This document shows, in pieces, positions 26,788 to 34,335 of a stretch of DNA of 64,000 nucleotides. This DNA comes from UBA4427 sp045106235 (lineage in GTDB: Bacteria > Myxococcota_A > UBA9160 > UBA4427): assembly GCA_045106235.1 (NCBI GenBank), contig JBGCEJ010000004.1, positions 207,714 to 271,713 of the forward strand, in the 5' to 3' direction. The notes under the pieces were generated by a model. It did not search any database, was not told where the DNA came from, and worked only from the letters and a program-made list of their open reading frames with translations. How positions within the stretch are numbered: position 1 is the stretch's first letter; every line of letters begins with the position of its first letter. The position numbers and the translations under genes were made by a program.

Positions 26788-27915
26788 CTAGTCCGCGAAA
26801 CTCGACAAAGGCACGACTTCGCAGATGGGCTTTTCAATCTCGCCTTCGGGCATGAGGAAGCGCCAATAGAGGGTGCCGAAAGCATGGCCCTCCATGTCAA
26901 TCCAATTCGGTACGCCGGGATCGCTCTGGGCGACGACGAATTCAAAACGTCCGTCGGCGTCGGCGACCATTTGCTTTCGGTTGAGTGAGCCACTTCGGTA
27001 GCGGTAGTCCGGCGCCTGCAGGAAGCGGTTCCAAAACATGACGTTGGCGTAGACGCATTCGGGCCATCGGCCGCGGACGACCAAGGCCTGGTCCGGGGCC
27101 AGGACGACGAGACCCGCGCAGTAGGCGTTGTCCACGGCACCTGCGCCGCCACCCTCGCTGGGGACCCATTTCATGGGCTGGGGGAGTTCGTTCGGAACCA
27201 GGGAGAACCATTCCGGTTGGGTGCTCGGGTCGGGTGCGGCGGGGCGGTCGAGGGTCTGTCCGCGTACGAAATGCATCGCCGCTTCGAGTTTCTCCGCAAG
27301 TCGTGTCGGTCCGAGCGGGCGTGGGTATCCGGGCTCGTCGAGGCATTCGATCTCAAGCTCGACGCTGTTATTGGGGTCCGCCATGCCGCAGATTTCGCCC
27401 TCCCAGTAATGGCGCGAGATTACGCAGTTGGGTTTCCCCGGAATCATGCTCAGCGCCCCGGGGCCGGCGTTCTTTTCGATCAGGATCTCGAAGGAACCGT
27501 CTTCCGCGACGGGGAACTCCGTATGGTTCAGAGCGGAGACGACATCGTCGTTCCAATCCCCCTCGTGCTTGCCCGTGTAGACGGTGAAGCTGATATAGAC
27601 CTCATTATTCATGCGACCACGAATGCGGTAGCGGCGCTCGGGGTCCAGTGGCGCGCAATGCGACGGGTTATCCGCACCTTCGCCGCCCCATTTAAGGACC
27701 GGGCTCGCGAGCGGTGCGAAGCGGGGCCGACTCGCGTCGTTGTCGACCCAGACATCGAGTGCCGTCTTCATGAGGTGAAGCAACATATGCTCCCCCTCCG
27801 CGATCTCGGCGTCATCCGTGATGCGGCGCTCTTCGGAGAGGTACTCGGCATCGACCTGCCGGACGAGGTCGAGGAAATCATTGAGCGCGGTTCGGCTCGG
27901 GATCGTGTCAGACAT
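26788..27915 (-). CDS. DUF1214 domain protein (copy 2)
   Basis: A 375-residue paralog of the copies at 22661-23842 and 50783-51901. The conserved order is ERRYRIRGRMNNEVYISFTVY in the first half, a QALVVRGRWPECVYANVMFWN segment, and RFEFVVAQSDPGVPNWIDMEGHAFGTLYWRF near the end. I chose ATG 27915 because AAGGAAG lies 9 nt upstream; the open frame extends further but overlaps the crotonase. It begins 13 bp after the crotonase stop, so the two form an operon. The function is unknown. Confidence 0.82.
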   Translation of the reverse strand: MSDTIPSRTALNDFLDLVRQVDAEYLSEERRITDDAEIAEGEHMLLHLMKTALDVWVDNDASRPRFAPLASPVLKWGGEGADNPSHCAPLDPERRYRIRGRMNNEVYISFTVYTGKHEGDWNDDVVSALNHTEFPVAEDGSFEILIEKNAGPGALSMIPGKPNCVISRHYWEGEICGMADPNNSVELEIECLDEPGYPRPLGPTRLAEKLEAAMHFVRGQTLDRPAAPDPSTQPEWFSLVPNELPQPMKWVPSEGGGAGAVDNAYCAGLVVLAPDQALVVRGRWPECVYANVMFWNRFLQAPDYRYRSGSLNRKQMVADADGRFEFVVAQSDPGVPNWIDMEGHAFGTLYWRFLMPEGEIEKPICEVVPLSSFAD

Positions 27916-27928
27916 TGCGGGGACTTCC

Positions 27929-28744
27929 TTAACTCTTCTGGGCGTCTTTGAACTGCGGCGCGCGCTTTTCGAAATTTGCTTTGATGGATTCCAGCTGGTT
28001 CGCAGAACCGATGAGCTGGCCCTGGAGTTCGGCTTCGAGGGCGAGGCCGACTTCATCTTCGACGTTCCAGGTTTCGTCGAGGAGGCGCTTCCCGCGCTGG
28101 ATCGCGTCGGGAGATTTGCTCGCAATCTCGGAGGCGAGATCCATGGCCGCCGCCAGCGGGTCTTCCGAGACATGGGTCATTAGTCCAAGCGCCTTGGCTT
28201 CTTCGCCGCTCAAGACGCGTCCCGTAAACGTCAGCTCTTTGGCGACGTCGAGGGGAACGAAATTTCGCAGCGTCTGGGTAATGCCCACGTCGGGGATGAG
28301 TCCCCACTTGATCTCAAGAATGGAGAAGCGAAGGTCGGGGGCAGCGAAGCGGATATCTGTACCGAGGGCGATCTGGGCCCCCGCGCCAAAGGCGACGCCG
28401 TGGAGCGCGCCGATGACCGGGATCGGGACCTTCTTCCAGATCACCGCGGCGCGCTGAAAAAGGTTCTCCGCGCGAGTGTCCTTGCTGGCGAGCGTGCCGG
28501 AGACGCCATCGTCTTTCGAGGGGCTGCCCATGCTTTGGAAGCTCTCCATGTCGAGCCCCGCGCAGAAACCGCGGCCGTTGCCGGAGAGGACGGCGGCGCG
28601 AATGGGGCCCGCTTCGAGGAGTGATTCACCCGCCTCGGCGATGGCCTTCCACATGTCCGGGTTCACCGCGTTCATTTTCTCGGGGCGATTCAGTCGCACG
28701 TCGGCGACGTGATTGGAAACATCGATGGTGACGAGATCGGACAT
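27929..28744 (-). CDS. Enoyl-CoA hydratase/isomerase (crotonase) family protein
   Basis: A 271-residue crotonase. DVRLNRPEKMNAVN is the family start, GNGRGFCAGLDMES the first oxyanion segment, and GALHGVAFGAGAQIALGTDIRF the second. EIKWGLIPDVG follows, where the acid/base residue differs from classical hydratases, so an isomerase or other crotonase reaction is possible. It is the first gene of an operon with the second DUF1214 copy. Confidence 0.86.
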   Translation of the reverse strand: MSDLVTIDVSNHVADVRLNRPEKMNAVNPDMWKAIAEAGESLLEAGPIRAAVLSGNGRGFCAGLDMESFQSMGSPSKDDGVSGTLASKDTRAENLFQRAAVIWKKVPIPVIGALHGVAFGAGAQIALGTDIRFAAPDLRFSILEIKWGLIPDVGITQTLRNFVPLDVAKELTFTGRVLSGEEAKALGLMTHVSEDPLAAAMDLASEIASKSPDAIQRGKRLLDETWNVEDEVGLALEAELQGQLIGSANQLESIKANFEKRAPQFKDAQKS

Positions 28745-28886
28745 GGCGAGGGCTCTCCTGTGCTGCGGAGGTTTCGAGGAGCCGCAAGTATAGAATGAAT
28801 CGACTGCGAAGGCGGGGGCGTTCGCGGGGCTGGGGATTCACTAGGCTTTTGTCTCGGTAGCTCTTGGTCGAGCGGAGGGGGAATCG

Positions 28887-29663
28887 ATGAGCGTTTTTCA
28901 ATCGGATTGTTGCGCGGGGCGGGTTGCGCTTGTGACCGGGGGAGGGACGGGGATTGGTCGTGAAATCGCGCGAACCCTCGGCCGTCATGGCGCGCGCATC
29001 TGTATCGCGAGCCGTCGCGAGCCCGTCCTCGAGGCGGCCGTAAAATCCTTCGCAGAGGAGGGCATCGAGGCGATGTGGCTGCCCTGCGATATTCGCGAGC
29101 CCGACCAGGTGGAATCCGTGATCGACGGTGTTCTCGAGCGCTTTGGTCAGCTCGACATCGTGGTGAATAATGCGGCGGGAAATTTTCCGGCGCCGATTTC
29201 TGGACTTTCCTACAACGGCTTCAAGGCCGTCGTCGATATCGACCTCCGCGGGACGTACAACGTTTCCAAGGCCGCCTTTGACCGCGCGCTCTCTTCGACT
29301 GGAGGGCATATCGTGAATATCTCCGCGCCCTTCGAGCGGATGGGCGTCGCGCTGCAGGCGCATTGTGCGGCTGCGAAGATGGGCGTCGATTCGCTCACCC
29401 GGACCTGCGCCGTGGAGTTCGGTCCGCACGGCGTGCGCGTGAATGGCGTTGCTCCAGGCGCGGTGGGGGATACGGAAGGGCTTGCGCGGATGGGAAGCGG
29501 TGATGAACGCGATGCGCGCTGCCCCCTCGGTTATGTGGGGGAAGCGCAGGATATCGCGAATGCCGTGCTCTTCCTCTGCAGCGAGGCGGCTTCGTATATC
29601 TCAGGGCAGGTGATCTGCGTGGATGGCGGGAGCGCCGTGGACGCAAGCCAACTGAGCCTCTGA
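28887..29663 (+). CDS. SDR of the 2,4-dienoyl-CoA reductase type
   Basis: A 258-residue SDR with TGGGTGIGREIA as cofactor motif and NNAAGNFPAP after the fourth strand. NNAAGNF is characteristic of peroxisomal-type 2,4-dienoyl-CoA reductases. As in that group, the usual YxxxK tyrosine is replaced in LQAHCAAAKMGVDSLTR. It would reduce polyunsaturated enoyl-CoA during fatty acid breakdown. It is divergent from the crotonase, 142 bp away. Confidence 0.82.
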   Translation: MSVFQSDCCAGRVALVTGGGTGIGREIARTLGRHGARICIASRREPVLEAAVKSFAEEGIEAMWLPCDIREPDQVESVIDGVLERFGQLDIVVNNAAGNFPAPISGLSYNGFKAVVDIDLRGTYNVSKAAFDRALSSTGGHIVNISAPFERMGVALQAHCAAAKMGVDSLTRTCAVEFGPHGVRVNGVAPGAVGDTEGLARMGSGDERDARCPLGYVGEAQDIANAVLFLCSEAASYISGQVICVDGGSAVDASQLSL

Positions 29664-29689
29664 GGGCGGCCTCTTGAGACTTGAGATGC

Positions 29690-30067
29690 TTAGCCGTTCT
29701 GCTCTTTGGCGAGCGCGGCGATCTGCTCTTCCACGACCCCGATCAAGCTCGCGGCGCGGGGATAGCCTGCGTATTGCGCGATCATGAGGAGCAGCTCGCG
29801 GATTTCTTCGGCGGAGAGTTCGCCGTTTTTCATCGCCGCCTTGGCTTGGATCCCGAAGGTCATGGGCTCGCCTTTTTCGGCAATGATGCCCATGAGTAGA
29901 AGTCGGCGGTCTCGAATCGAGAGCACGTCGCGGCTCCAGACTTCGGCGAAAAGCTGCTCCAACATAACATCGGTAAAGACATTGCCCTCGGGTGGCGTGA
30001 CGACGTCTCCCGCGTAGACCTTCTTGATCATCTCGAGTCCGCGTTCTCGTCGTTCTTTATTGGCCAT
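29690..30067 (-). CDS. Carboxymuconolactone decarboxylase (CMD) family protein
   Basis: A 125-residue all-helical CMD protein. Family features are RGLEMIKKVYAGD at the start, FAEVWSRDVLSIRDRRLLLMGIIAEKGEP and NGELSAEEIRELLLMIAQYAGYPRAASLI. No CxxC pair is present, so it is the gamma-CMD type rather than a thiol peroxidase partner. I chose ATG 30067 over the longer frame; AAGGAG lies upstream. It is 98 bp downstream of the selenocysteine-type AhpD-like gene on the same strand. Confidence 0.84.
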   Translation of the reverse strand: MANKERRERGLEMIKKVYAGDVVTPPEGNVFTDVMLEQLFAEVWSRDVLSIRDRRLLLMGIIAEKGEPMTFGIQAKAAMKNGELSAEEIRELLLMIAQYAGYPRAASLIGVVEEQIAALAKEQNG

Positions 30068-30165
30068 GGGTAGAGGGCTCCTTGTTTTTGTGTATTCGAG
30101 AGAAGGCCGCCTCTGCATCCGAGCTTGGGCGGCCCCTTCATACTACGCAAAAACGAGAGTCCGGC

Positions 30166-30744
30166 CTACGACCGGCTGGGATGGCGCTCGGGTAGGACGC
30201 AGTAGGCGCCTTCGGAGAAGCCCTGGTCCGCAACATCGAAGCCGCGATTGAAGCGGGCCCGAAAATTCTCCCAGGCAATCATGGCCGTGAGTTCAACCAG
30301 CTCTTCGTCACTGAAATCCTCGCGAAGGCGCGCGAGCATCTCGTCGGTCGCGATCGCAGGGGTCGCGGTGAGCGCGGCGGCGTAGTCGAGGACGCGCTTC
30401 TCGAGTTCCGTGAAGGCACTTGACTCGGTGTGGTTTTGGAGTTCGAGGAGCTGGTCTTCGCGGATGCCCTGATCTCGGCCAACGGCAGAGTTGATATCCA
30501 GTCAAAAAAGGCAGCCGATCATCGAAGCGGTCTTCAGGCAAGCCAAGGTCTTGAGAGAAGCGGGGACGGACTGTGCTCGCTCAATACCCATCTCGAATCC
30601 ACCCGCCGCGAACATCGTGTTCCTGCTTTTGGCCATGATGCGGAGCGGAGCGGGGACTGCGCCGAGCTTCTTTGCTGCGGTTCGGAAAACAAAGCGTTGG
30701 ATGAGGTTTGCGTCTTGATCTTCTACGCCATCAATTCGGGCCAT
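30166..30744 (-). CDS. AhpD/CMD-like protein with predicted selenocysteine (in-frame UGA)
   Basis: An all-helical alkylhydroperoxidase D-like protein of 192 residues if the TGA at 30502-30504 is read as selenocysteine (residue 81). Residues 1-80 end KTLACLKTASMIGCLF, and the frame continues LDINSAVGRDQGIREDQLL, then FTELEKRVLDYAAAL and a final WENFRARFNRGFDVADQGF, all typical of this family to a natural TAG. In relatives the motif is GCxxCxDI; here it is Cys78-Leu-Phe-UGA, so the stop replaces exactly the second redox Cys. Conventional gene callers would end the protein at residue 80. ATG 30744 overlaps the upstream stop (TAATG). A single-base nonsense mutation (TGC to TGA) is the alternative. 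No selenocysteine machinery genes are in the window. Confidence 0.8.
30462..30499 (-). promoter_or_regulatory. Candidate bacterial SECIS hairpin
   Basis: On the minus strand, starting 3 nt after the in-frame UGA, hand folding gives a stem. GGA pairs with UCC (nt 3-5 with 38-40 after UGA), UGCC with GGCA (15-18 with 34-37), and UUGG with UCAG (20-23 with 30-33, including G-U pairs). The apical loop is CCGAGA at nt 24-29. A loop G at this distance fits the general form of bacterial SECIS elements. The internal bulge and wobble pairs make this a hand prediction only. Confidence 0.5.
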
Positions 30745-31241
30745 TAGAGCGTCTCCATTTGAGGTGTGTTTTCTTGTTCGTGTCGGCTGAGCATCCACGC
30801 AAGGACCGGGAGCAGGATGCCTGGGAGGTAGACCCCCGGCAGGTCGAGGAGCCAATGGTTATGGCCGAGGGTGCCGCGCAGGGTGTCGTACGCATGGAGC
30901 AGGGCGTGGGCCGCAAGGAAAAGGGCGGAGACCGCGGTGAGGGGGAAGCGGAAGCGTGGGCTTCGTTCTGCCCAGAGCAGCGCGATGCCCGTCGTGAGAA
31001 ACGCGCAGCCGATATCGCGCACGAAATGCGGATTGAAGGGGCCCGTATCCGGGACAGCGGCCGGGAGCTCCGTGTACCAATGCATGGGGCCAGCCAGCAT
31101 CCAGAGCGCGTTGCCGACGGTAATCAGGCCGACTGTGAGCAGTGTCCACTGGATCCAGCTGCGACCGGGGCCGTCGGAGGTCGCCCGCCGCGGGGCGTCG
31201 CCGAGGCGTCCGGGACGAGGGGTGTGCTGTGATGAACGCAT
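30744..31241 (-). CDS. Small four-helix membrane protein
   Basis: A 165-residue integral membrane protein with four predicted helices (about residues 31-51, 73-95, 98-118 and 133-153). It has an Arg-rich, probably cytoplasmic N terminus and a conserved-looking HALLHAYDTLRG loop between helices three and four. I do not recognise its family firmly. ATG 31241 has AAGGAG 9 nt upstream. Its TAA stop shares one base with the ATG of the AhpD-like selenoprotein gene, so both are translated together, suggesting a shared redox or membrane-stress role. Confidence 0.75.
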   Translation of the reverse strand: MRSSQHTPRPGRLGDAPRRATSDGPGRSWIQWTLLTVGLITVGNALWMLAGPMHWYTELPAAVPDTGPFNPHFVRDIGCAFLTTGIALLWAERSPRFRFPLTAVSALFLAAHALLHAYDTLRGTLGHNHWLLDLPGVYLPGILLPVLAWMLSRHEQENTPQMETL

Positions 31242-31424
31242 TGCGGAAATCTCCTTGCGACACGGCGCGAACACGAGGGGGGCGAGCATCGCAAAAGGTT
31301 CCCGAATGAATTGCGTCTTTCCTTGGGCCGCGGGGACGCGTATCGTCGAGGGTGTTGGTGGTTGCCCACGTACGCTTCGATCCTCCGGTTGAAGTGGGGC
31401 GGCTCGTCCTTGGGGGGGCATGAG

Positions 31425-32675
31425 ATGGTGATTCACGGGAGCGCGGACGCGGCCTATTGGCCCGTAGCCAAGGCCTTCGAGGAACAGATCGAAAAAAGCG
31501 GCGGCGGCGCGGCCGTCAGCGTCTACTTCGAGGGGCGCAAGGTCGTCGATCTTTGGGGCGGGGTGCGAGACCAGGTGGGTCGGCCCTGGCGCGAAGACAC
31601 GATGTCGATGTCCTTCTCGACTTCGAAGGGAATCACCTCGACCCTGCTGCATATTCTCGTGGACCGCGGCGAGCTGCATTACGACGCGCCCATCGCGAAG
31701 TATTGGCCCGAGTTCGCCGGCGGCGGGAAGGGCATGATCAGCGTTCGAGACCTGATGACCCATCGCGCGGGGCTCTCCCGCTTGCGGCCTCTACTCGAAG
31801 ACGGTGAACAGGTCCTCGACTGGGACTATATGGTCGAGCAGCTAGAAGCCGCCGAGGCGCAGCCGACTCGGGATAGCGCTTATCATGCACTGACCTATGG
31901 ATGGCTGACCGGTGAGTTGATTCAGCGCATCACGGGCAAAGATCTTCGGGACGTGATTCGAGAAGAACTGGCCGAGCCCCTTGGCCTGGATGGCCTTTAT
32001 ATCGGGGCGGATGACGACGCGGTCGAGCGCGCAGCGCAGCTCTCAGGGAAACCAGGCGGGTCGCGGCCCGCTGCGATGCGGAAGATTTTTTCGGAGCAGA
32101 CGGTCGACCGCCTAACGTCGTTCCAGAAGTTCTTCGGTTCTCCGCTTGATCTCCGGCATATGCTGGATGCGCTGGTTCCGCCCGGCGAGTCGGACGTGCT
32201 TTTCGATCCGCGTATCTTGCGCGTTCCGGTTCCGGCGGCGAACGGTCTCTTTACGGCCCGCTCTCTTGCACGGCTATACGCCGTCTTTGCGGAGGGCGGG
32301 ACGCTCGACGGGGTCGAATTGCTCTCACGCGGCATGATTCCGAAGATGAGTAAGCTGCAGGTGAAGACGCGAGACCGCGTGATCCCGATCAATATGGGCT
32401 GGCGCCTCGGCTACCACACGGCCTTCACCACCAAGGGGCGGCTGCCTTCGGCGTTCGGGCATTTTGGCTTCGGGGGTTCGGGGGCCTGGGCAGATCCCTC
32501 GCGTCGCCTCTCCGTGGCGATGGTGAATAACCGAGTCGGCGGGACGCCCTTCGGCGATATGCGCATCGCATCGATTGGTTCCGCCGTGATCGCGGCGACC
32601 GATCGGCTGGAGGCCAAGCGCGGCCCCGCGACAGGACGCGCGCCCTTCGGCGACGAAGTTCTTTCCTTCGGCTAG
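31425..32675 (+). CDS. Serine hydrolase, beta-lactamase-fold esterase (family VIII type)
   Basis: A 416-residue class C beta-lactamase-fold hydrolase. The nucleophile motif S-x-x-K is STSK in FSTSKGITS. A tyrosine motif lies in YHALTYGWLTGELI, the usual Y-x-x form of family VIII carboxylesterases. The C terminus has FGHFGFGGSGAWADP with the third catalytic-region glycine motif. Many relatives hydrolyse esters rather than beta-lactams; resistance cannot be inferred. I chose ATG 31425 with a G-rich site upstream. It ends before a bidirectional terminator. Confidence 0.85.
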   Translation: MVIHGSADAAYWPVAKAFEEQIEKSGGGAAVSVYFEGRKVVDLWGGVRDQVGRPWREDTMSMSFSTSKGITSTLLHILVDRGELHYDAPIAKYWPEFAGGGKGMISVRDLMTHRAGLSRLRPLLEDGEQVLDWDYMVEQLEAAEAQPTRDSAYHALTYGWLTGELIQRITGKDLRDVIREELAEPLGLDGLYIGADDDAVERAAQLSGKPGGSRPAAMRKIFSEQTVDRLTSFQKFFGSPLDLRHMLDALVPPGESDVLFDPRILRVPVPAANGLFTARSLARLYAVFAEGGTLDGVELLSRGMIPKMSKLQVKTRDRVIPINMGWRLGYHTAFTTKGRLPSAFGHFGFGGSGAWADPSRRLSVAMVNNRVGGTPFGDMRIASIGSAVIAATDRLEAKRGPATGRAPFGDEVLSFG

Positions 32676-32699
32676 CCGCCGAGCCATGAAAAAGAAAAA

Positions 32700-32736
32700 G
32701 GGCGTCCGGACCTGAGTCCGAACGCCCCTTTTTTTT
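32700..32736. terminator. Intrinsic bidirectional terminator
   Basis: A 12-bp stem with one mismatch (gggcgtccggac with gtccgaacgccc, 4-nt loop) is followed by eight T on the plus strand. It is preceded by an A-rich run (32689-32699) that gives a U tract on the minus strand. It separates the convergent esterase and glnII genes. Confidence 0.9.
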
Positions 32737-32759
32737 CGGGTGCAGCGTCTTTGTCAGAC

Positions 32760-33785
32760 CTACTTCTTGATCGCGGCGCTGGCGCCCTTCGCGGTCTTCA
32801 CGATGATGCTCGCGACCTTGTACGGGTCGGCGTTCGACGCGGGGCGTCGATCTTCGAGCCAGCCCTTCCAGCCGGCTTCGACCGTCGCGATGCCGATGCG
32901 AATCGATGCGCCTCGGTCGGACACGCCGTAGCTGAACTGATCGATCGACTGCGTCTCGTGGGCACCCGTAAGGCGCTGGTTATTGTCGGCACCGTAGACC
33001 GCGATGTGGTCCGCGACGACGGGCTCGAAGGCCTTGCAGACCTGCTCGAAAGCGGCCTGGCTACCGCAGGTGCGGAGCAGGGTATTCGAGAAGTTGGCGT
33101 GCATGCCGGAACCATTCCAGTCGCCCTTGATCGGCTTGGGCTCGAGGTTAATCGAGTAGCCGTACTTCTCGGCCGTTCGCTCGAGGAGGTAGCGCGAGAC
33201 CCAAGTCTCATCGCCCGCCTTCGCCGCGCCCTTGGCGAATACCTGGTATTCCCACTGGCCGCACATCACTTCGGCGTTGATGCCTTCGACGTTGAGGCCG
33301 GCATCGAGACAAAGGTCGAGATGCTCTTCGATAATCTCGCGGCCGATTGCGTTCGCAGCACCGACCGAGCAGTAGTACTGGCCCTGCGGTGCGGGGTAGC
33401 CACCTTGCGGGAAGCCGATCGGGGCATTGTTCTCGTTGTCCCAGATGCAGTATTCCTGCTCGAAACCGAACCAGAAATCCGAATCATCGTCGTCAATCGT
33501 GGCGCGGCCATTGCTCTCGTGGGGGGTGCCGTCCGCGTTGAGGACTTCGCACATCACGAGGAAACCGTTTCGTCGACCCGGATCCGGGTACACGGCGCAC
33601 GGCTTCAGGAGGCAATCTGAGGAATTGCCCTCGGCCTGCTCCGTCGACGAACCGTCAAAGGACCACATTTCGACATCTTCAAGCTTGCCGCTGAAATCGC
33701 TGACGATCTTCGTCTTGCTGCGCAGACTTTGGGTCGGCTTATAACCATCGAGCCAGATGTATTCGAGCTTTGACTTCGTGCCCAT
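32760..33785 (-). CDS. glnII: Glutamine synthetase type II (GSII)
   Basis: A 341-residue eukaryotic-type glutamine synthetase, shorter than GSI (about 470). It ligates ammonia to glutamate using ATP. Visible motifs are LEYIWLDGY at the start, WSFDGSSTEQAEG, GQYYCSVGA, GDWNGSGMHANFS (ATP/glutamate region), NQRLTGAHET and a C-terminal RRPASNADPYKV. In rhizobia and other bacteria GSII is nitrogen-regulated. Here a sigma-54 promoter lies about 190 bp upstream, matching that. The gene is monocistronic, bounded by the intrinsic terminator downstream. Confidence 0.95.
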   Translation of the reverse strand: MGTKSKLEYIWLDGYKPTQSLRSKTKIVSDFSGKLEDVEMWSFDGSSTEQAEGNSSDCLLKPCAVYPDPGRRNGFLVMCEVLNADGTPHESNGRATIDDDDSDFWFGFEQEYCIWDNENNAPIGFPQGGYPAPQGQYYCSVGAANAIGREIIEEHLDLCLDAGLNVEGINAEVMCGQWEYQVFAKGAAKAGDETWVSRYLLERTAEKYGYSINLEPKPIKGDWNGSGMHANFSNTLLRTCGSQAAFEQVCKAFEPVVADHIAVYGADNNQRLTGAHETQSIDQFSYGVSDRGASIRIGIATVEAGWKGWLEDRRPASNADPYKVASIIVKTAKGASAAIKK

Positions 33786-33976
33786 CGGGGGATCTCCATT
33801 CCTTCGTTCAGTTGTGCTGAGGTGGTTATCGGGACGCTCCGCAGAATCAGGTCCGATGACCCGAAGCGAAGCCTCCGTTCAGAAAAATTGTGTTCGTGCT
33901 TGGAGCCGGTCGGCCCAGATGGGATCCGACGACGACTGAGACTCTACCGTCTCTCAAGCGTCTCACGAGTACCACA

Positions 33977-33992
33977 AGCAACGACTGTGCCA
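33977..33992 (-). promoter_or_regulatory. Sigma-54 (-24/-12) promoter for glnII
   Basis: Read on the minus strand, TGGCAC at 33992-33987 is followed after 5 nt by TTGCT at 33981-33977, matching the sigma-54 consensus TGGCAC-N5-TTGCW. The predicted start near 33966 would give glnII a leader of about 180 nt. It implies control by an NtrC-type activator and nitrogen limitation. Confidence 0.85.
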
Positions 33993-34127
33993 AAGGCGGA
34001 ACGCAAACTCAATCACTTTGCGGCCGGGCGAGGGCGGGTCAGAGCGAAATGAGTGGGGTTTCAACCGCCCCAGAGACGGCGAGAGCCCGGTCTCATCCGT
34101 TGAAAGCCTGATGGCTTCGGCAGCTCT

Positions 34128-34142
34128 GCCCATGATTTGGGC
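34128..34142. promoter_or_regulatory. Candidate NtrC-like enhancer dyad
   Basis: GCCCA-N5-TGGGC is a 15-bp dyad, the same length and layout as the NtrC consensus (GCACY...GGTGC type) but with symmetric base changes. It lies about 170 bp upstream of the predicted glnII start, in the usual enhancer range. The fit is partial. Confidence 0.35.
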
Positions 34143-34335
34143 GGTCTGCCTCGGAAATATGCAGCCGAGACGGTTCGCGAAGGTCGAGTTGGCGCATCTT
34201 GGTTGGCCGGAGAAGTTGGGCGTAGAAAGAGCAGGGCGGCCGCTCTAACGTCTCTAAAAAGAGACTCGGAGTCGGTTCAGGAGCGCGGTGCTCCCGTGGG
34301 TCGACCCGCTTGCTCTGATCTGTGGAGATCCAACG

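Larger units (their letters stand above)
33786..34335. other. Gene-free 550-bp region between glnII and the Rieske gene
   Basis: No credible protein gene is present; the short open frames lack family sequence and ribosome sites. It holds the glnII leader (33786 to about 33966), the sigma-54 promoter, and several small inverted repeats: aagcc-tgat-ggctt at 34104-34117, gccca-tgatt-tgggc at 34128-34142, ctcgg...ccgag at 34150-34169, and a perfect gtctct-aaaa-agagac at 34250-34265. The last lies 71 bp upstream of the Rieske oxygenase start and could be an operator or hairpin. Confidence 0.7.

Noticed and set aside
30502..30504. Reading the UGA in the AhpD-like gene as a plain stop or a pseudogene.
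   Set aside because: Kept as an alternative, but less likely: the downstream frame is intact for 111 codons, the position is exactly the catalytic Cys, and a SECIS-like hairpin follows.
31425..32675. Calling the beta-lactamase-fold gene an antibiotic resistance gene.
   Set aside because: The motifs fit family VIII esterases as well or better; resistance cannot be read from the sequence.
34018..34248. A 76-codon open frame between glnII and the Rieske gene.
   Set aside because: No ribosome site or recognisable domain; it overlaps the dyad-rich control region.
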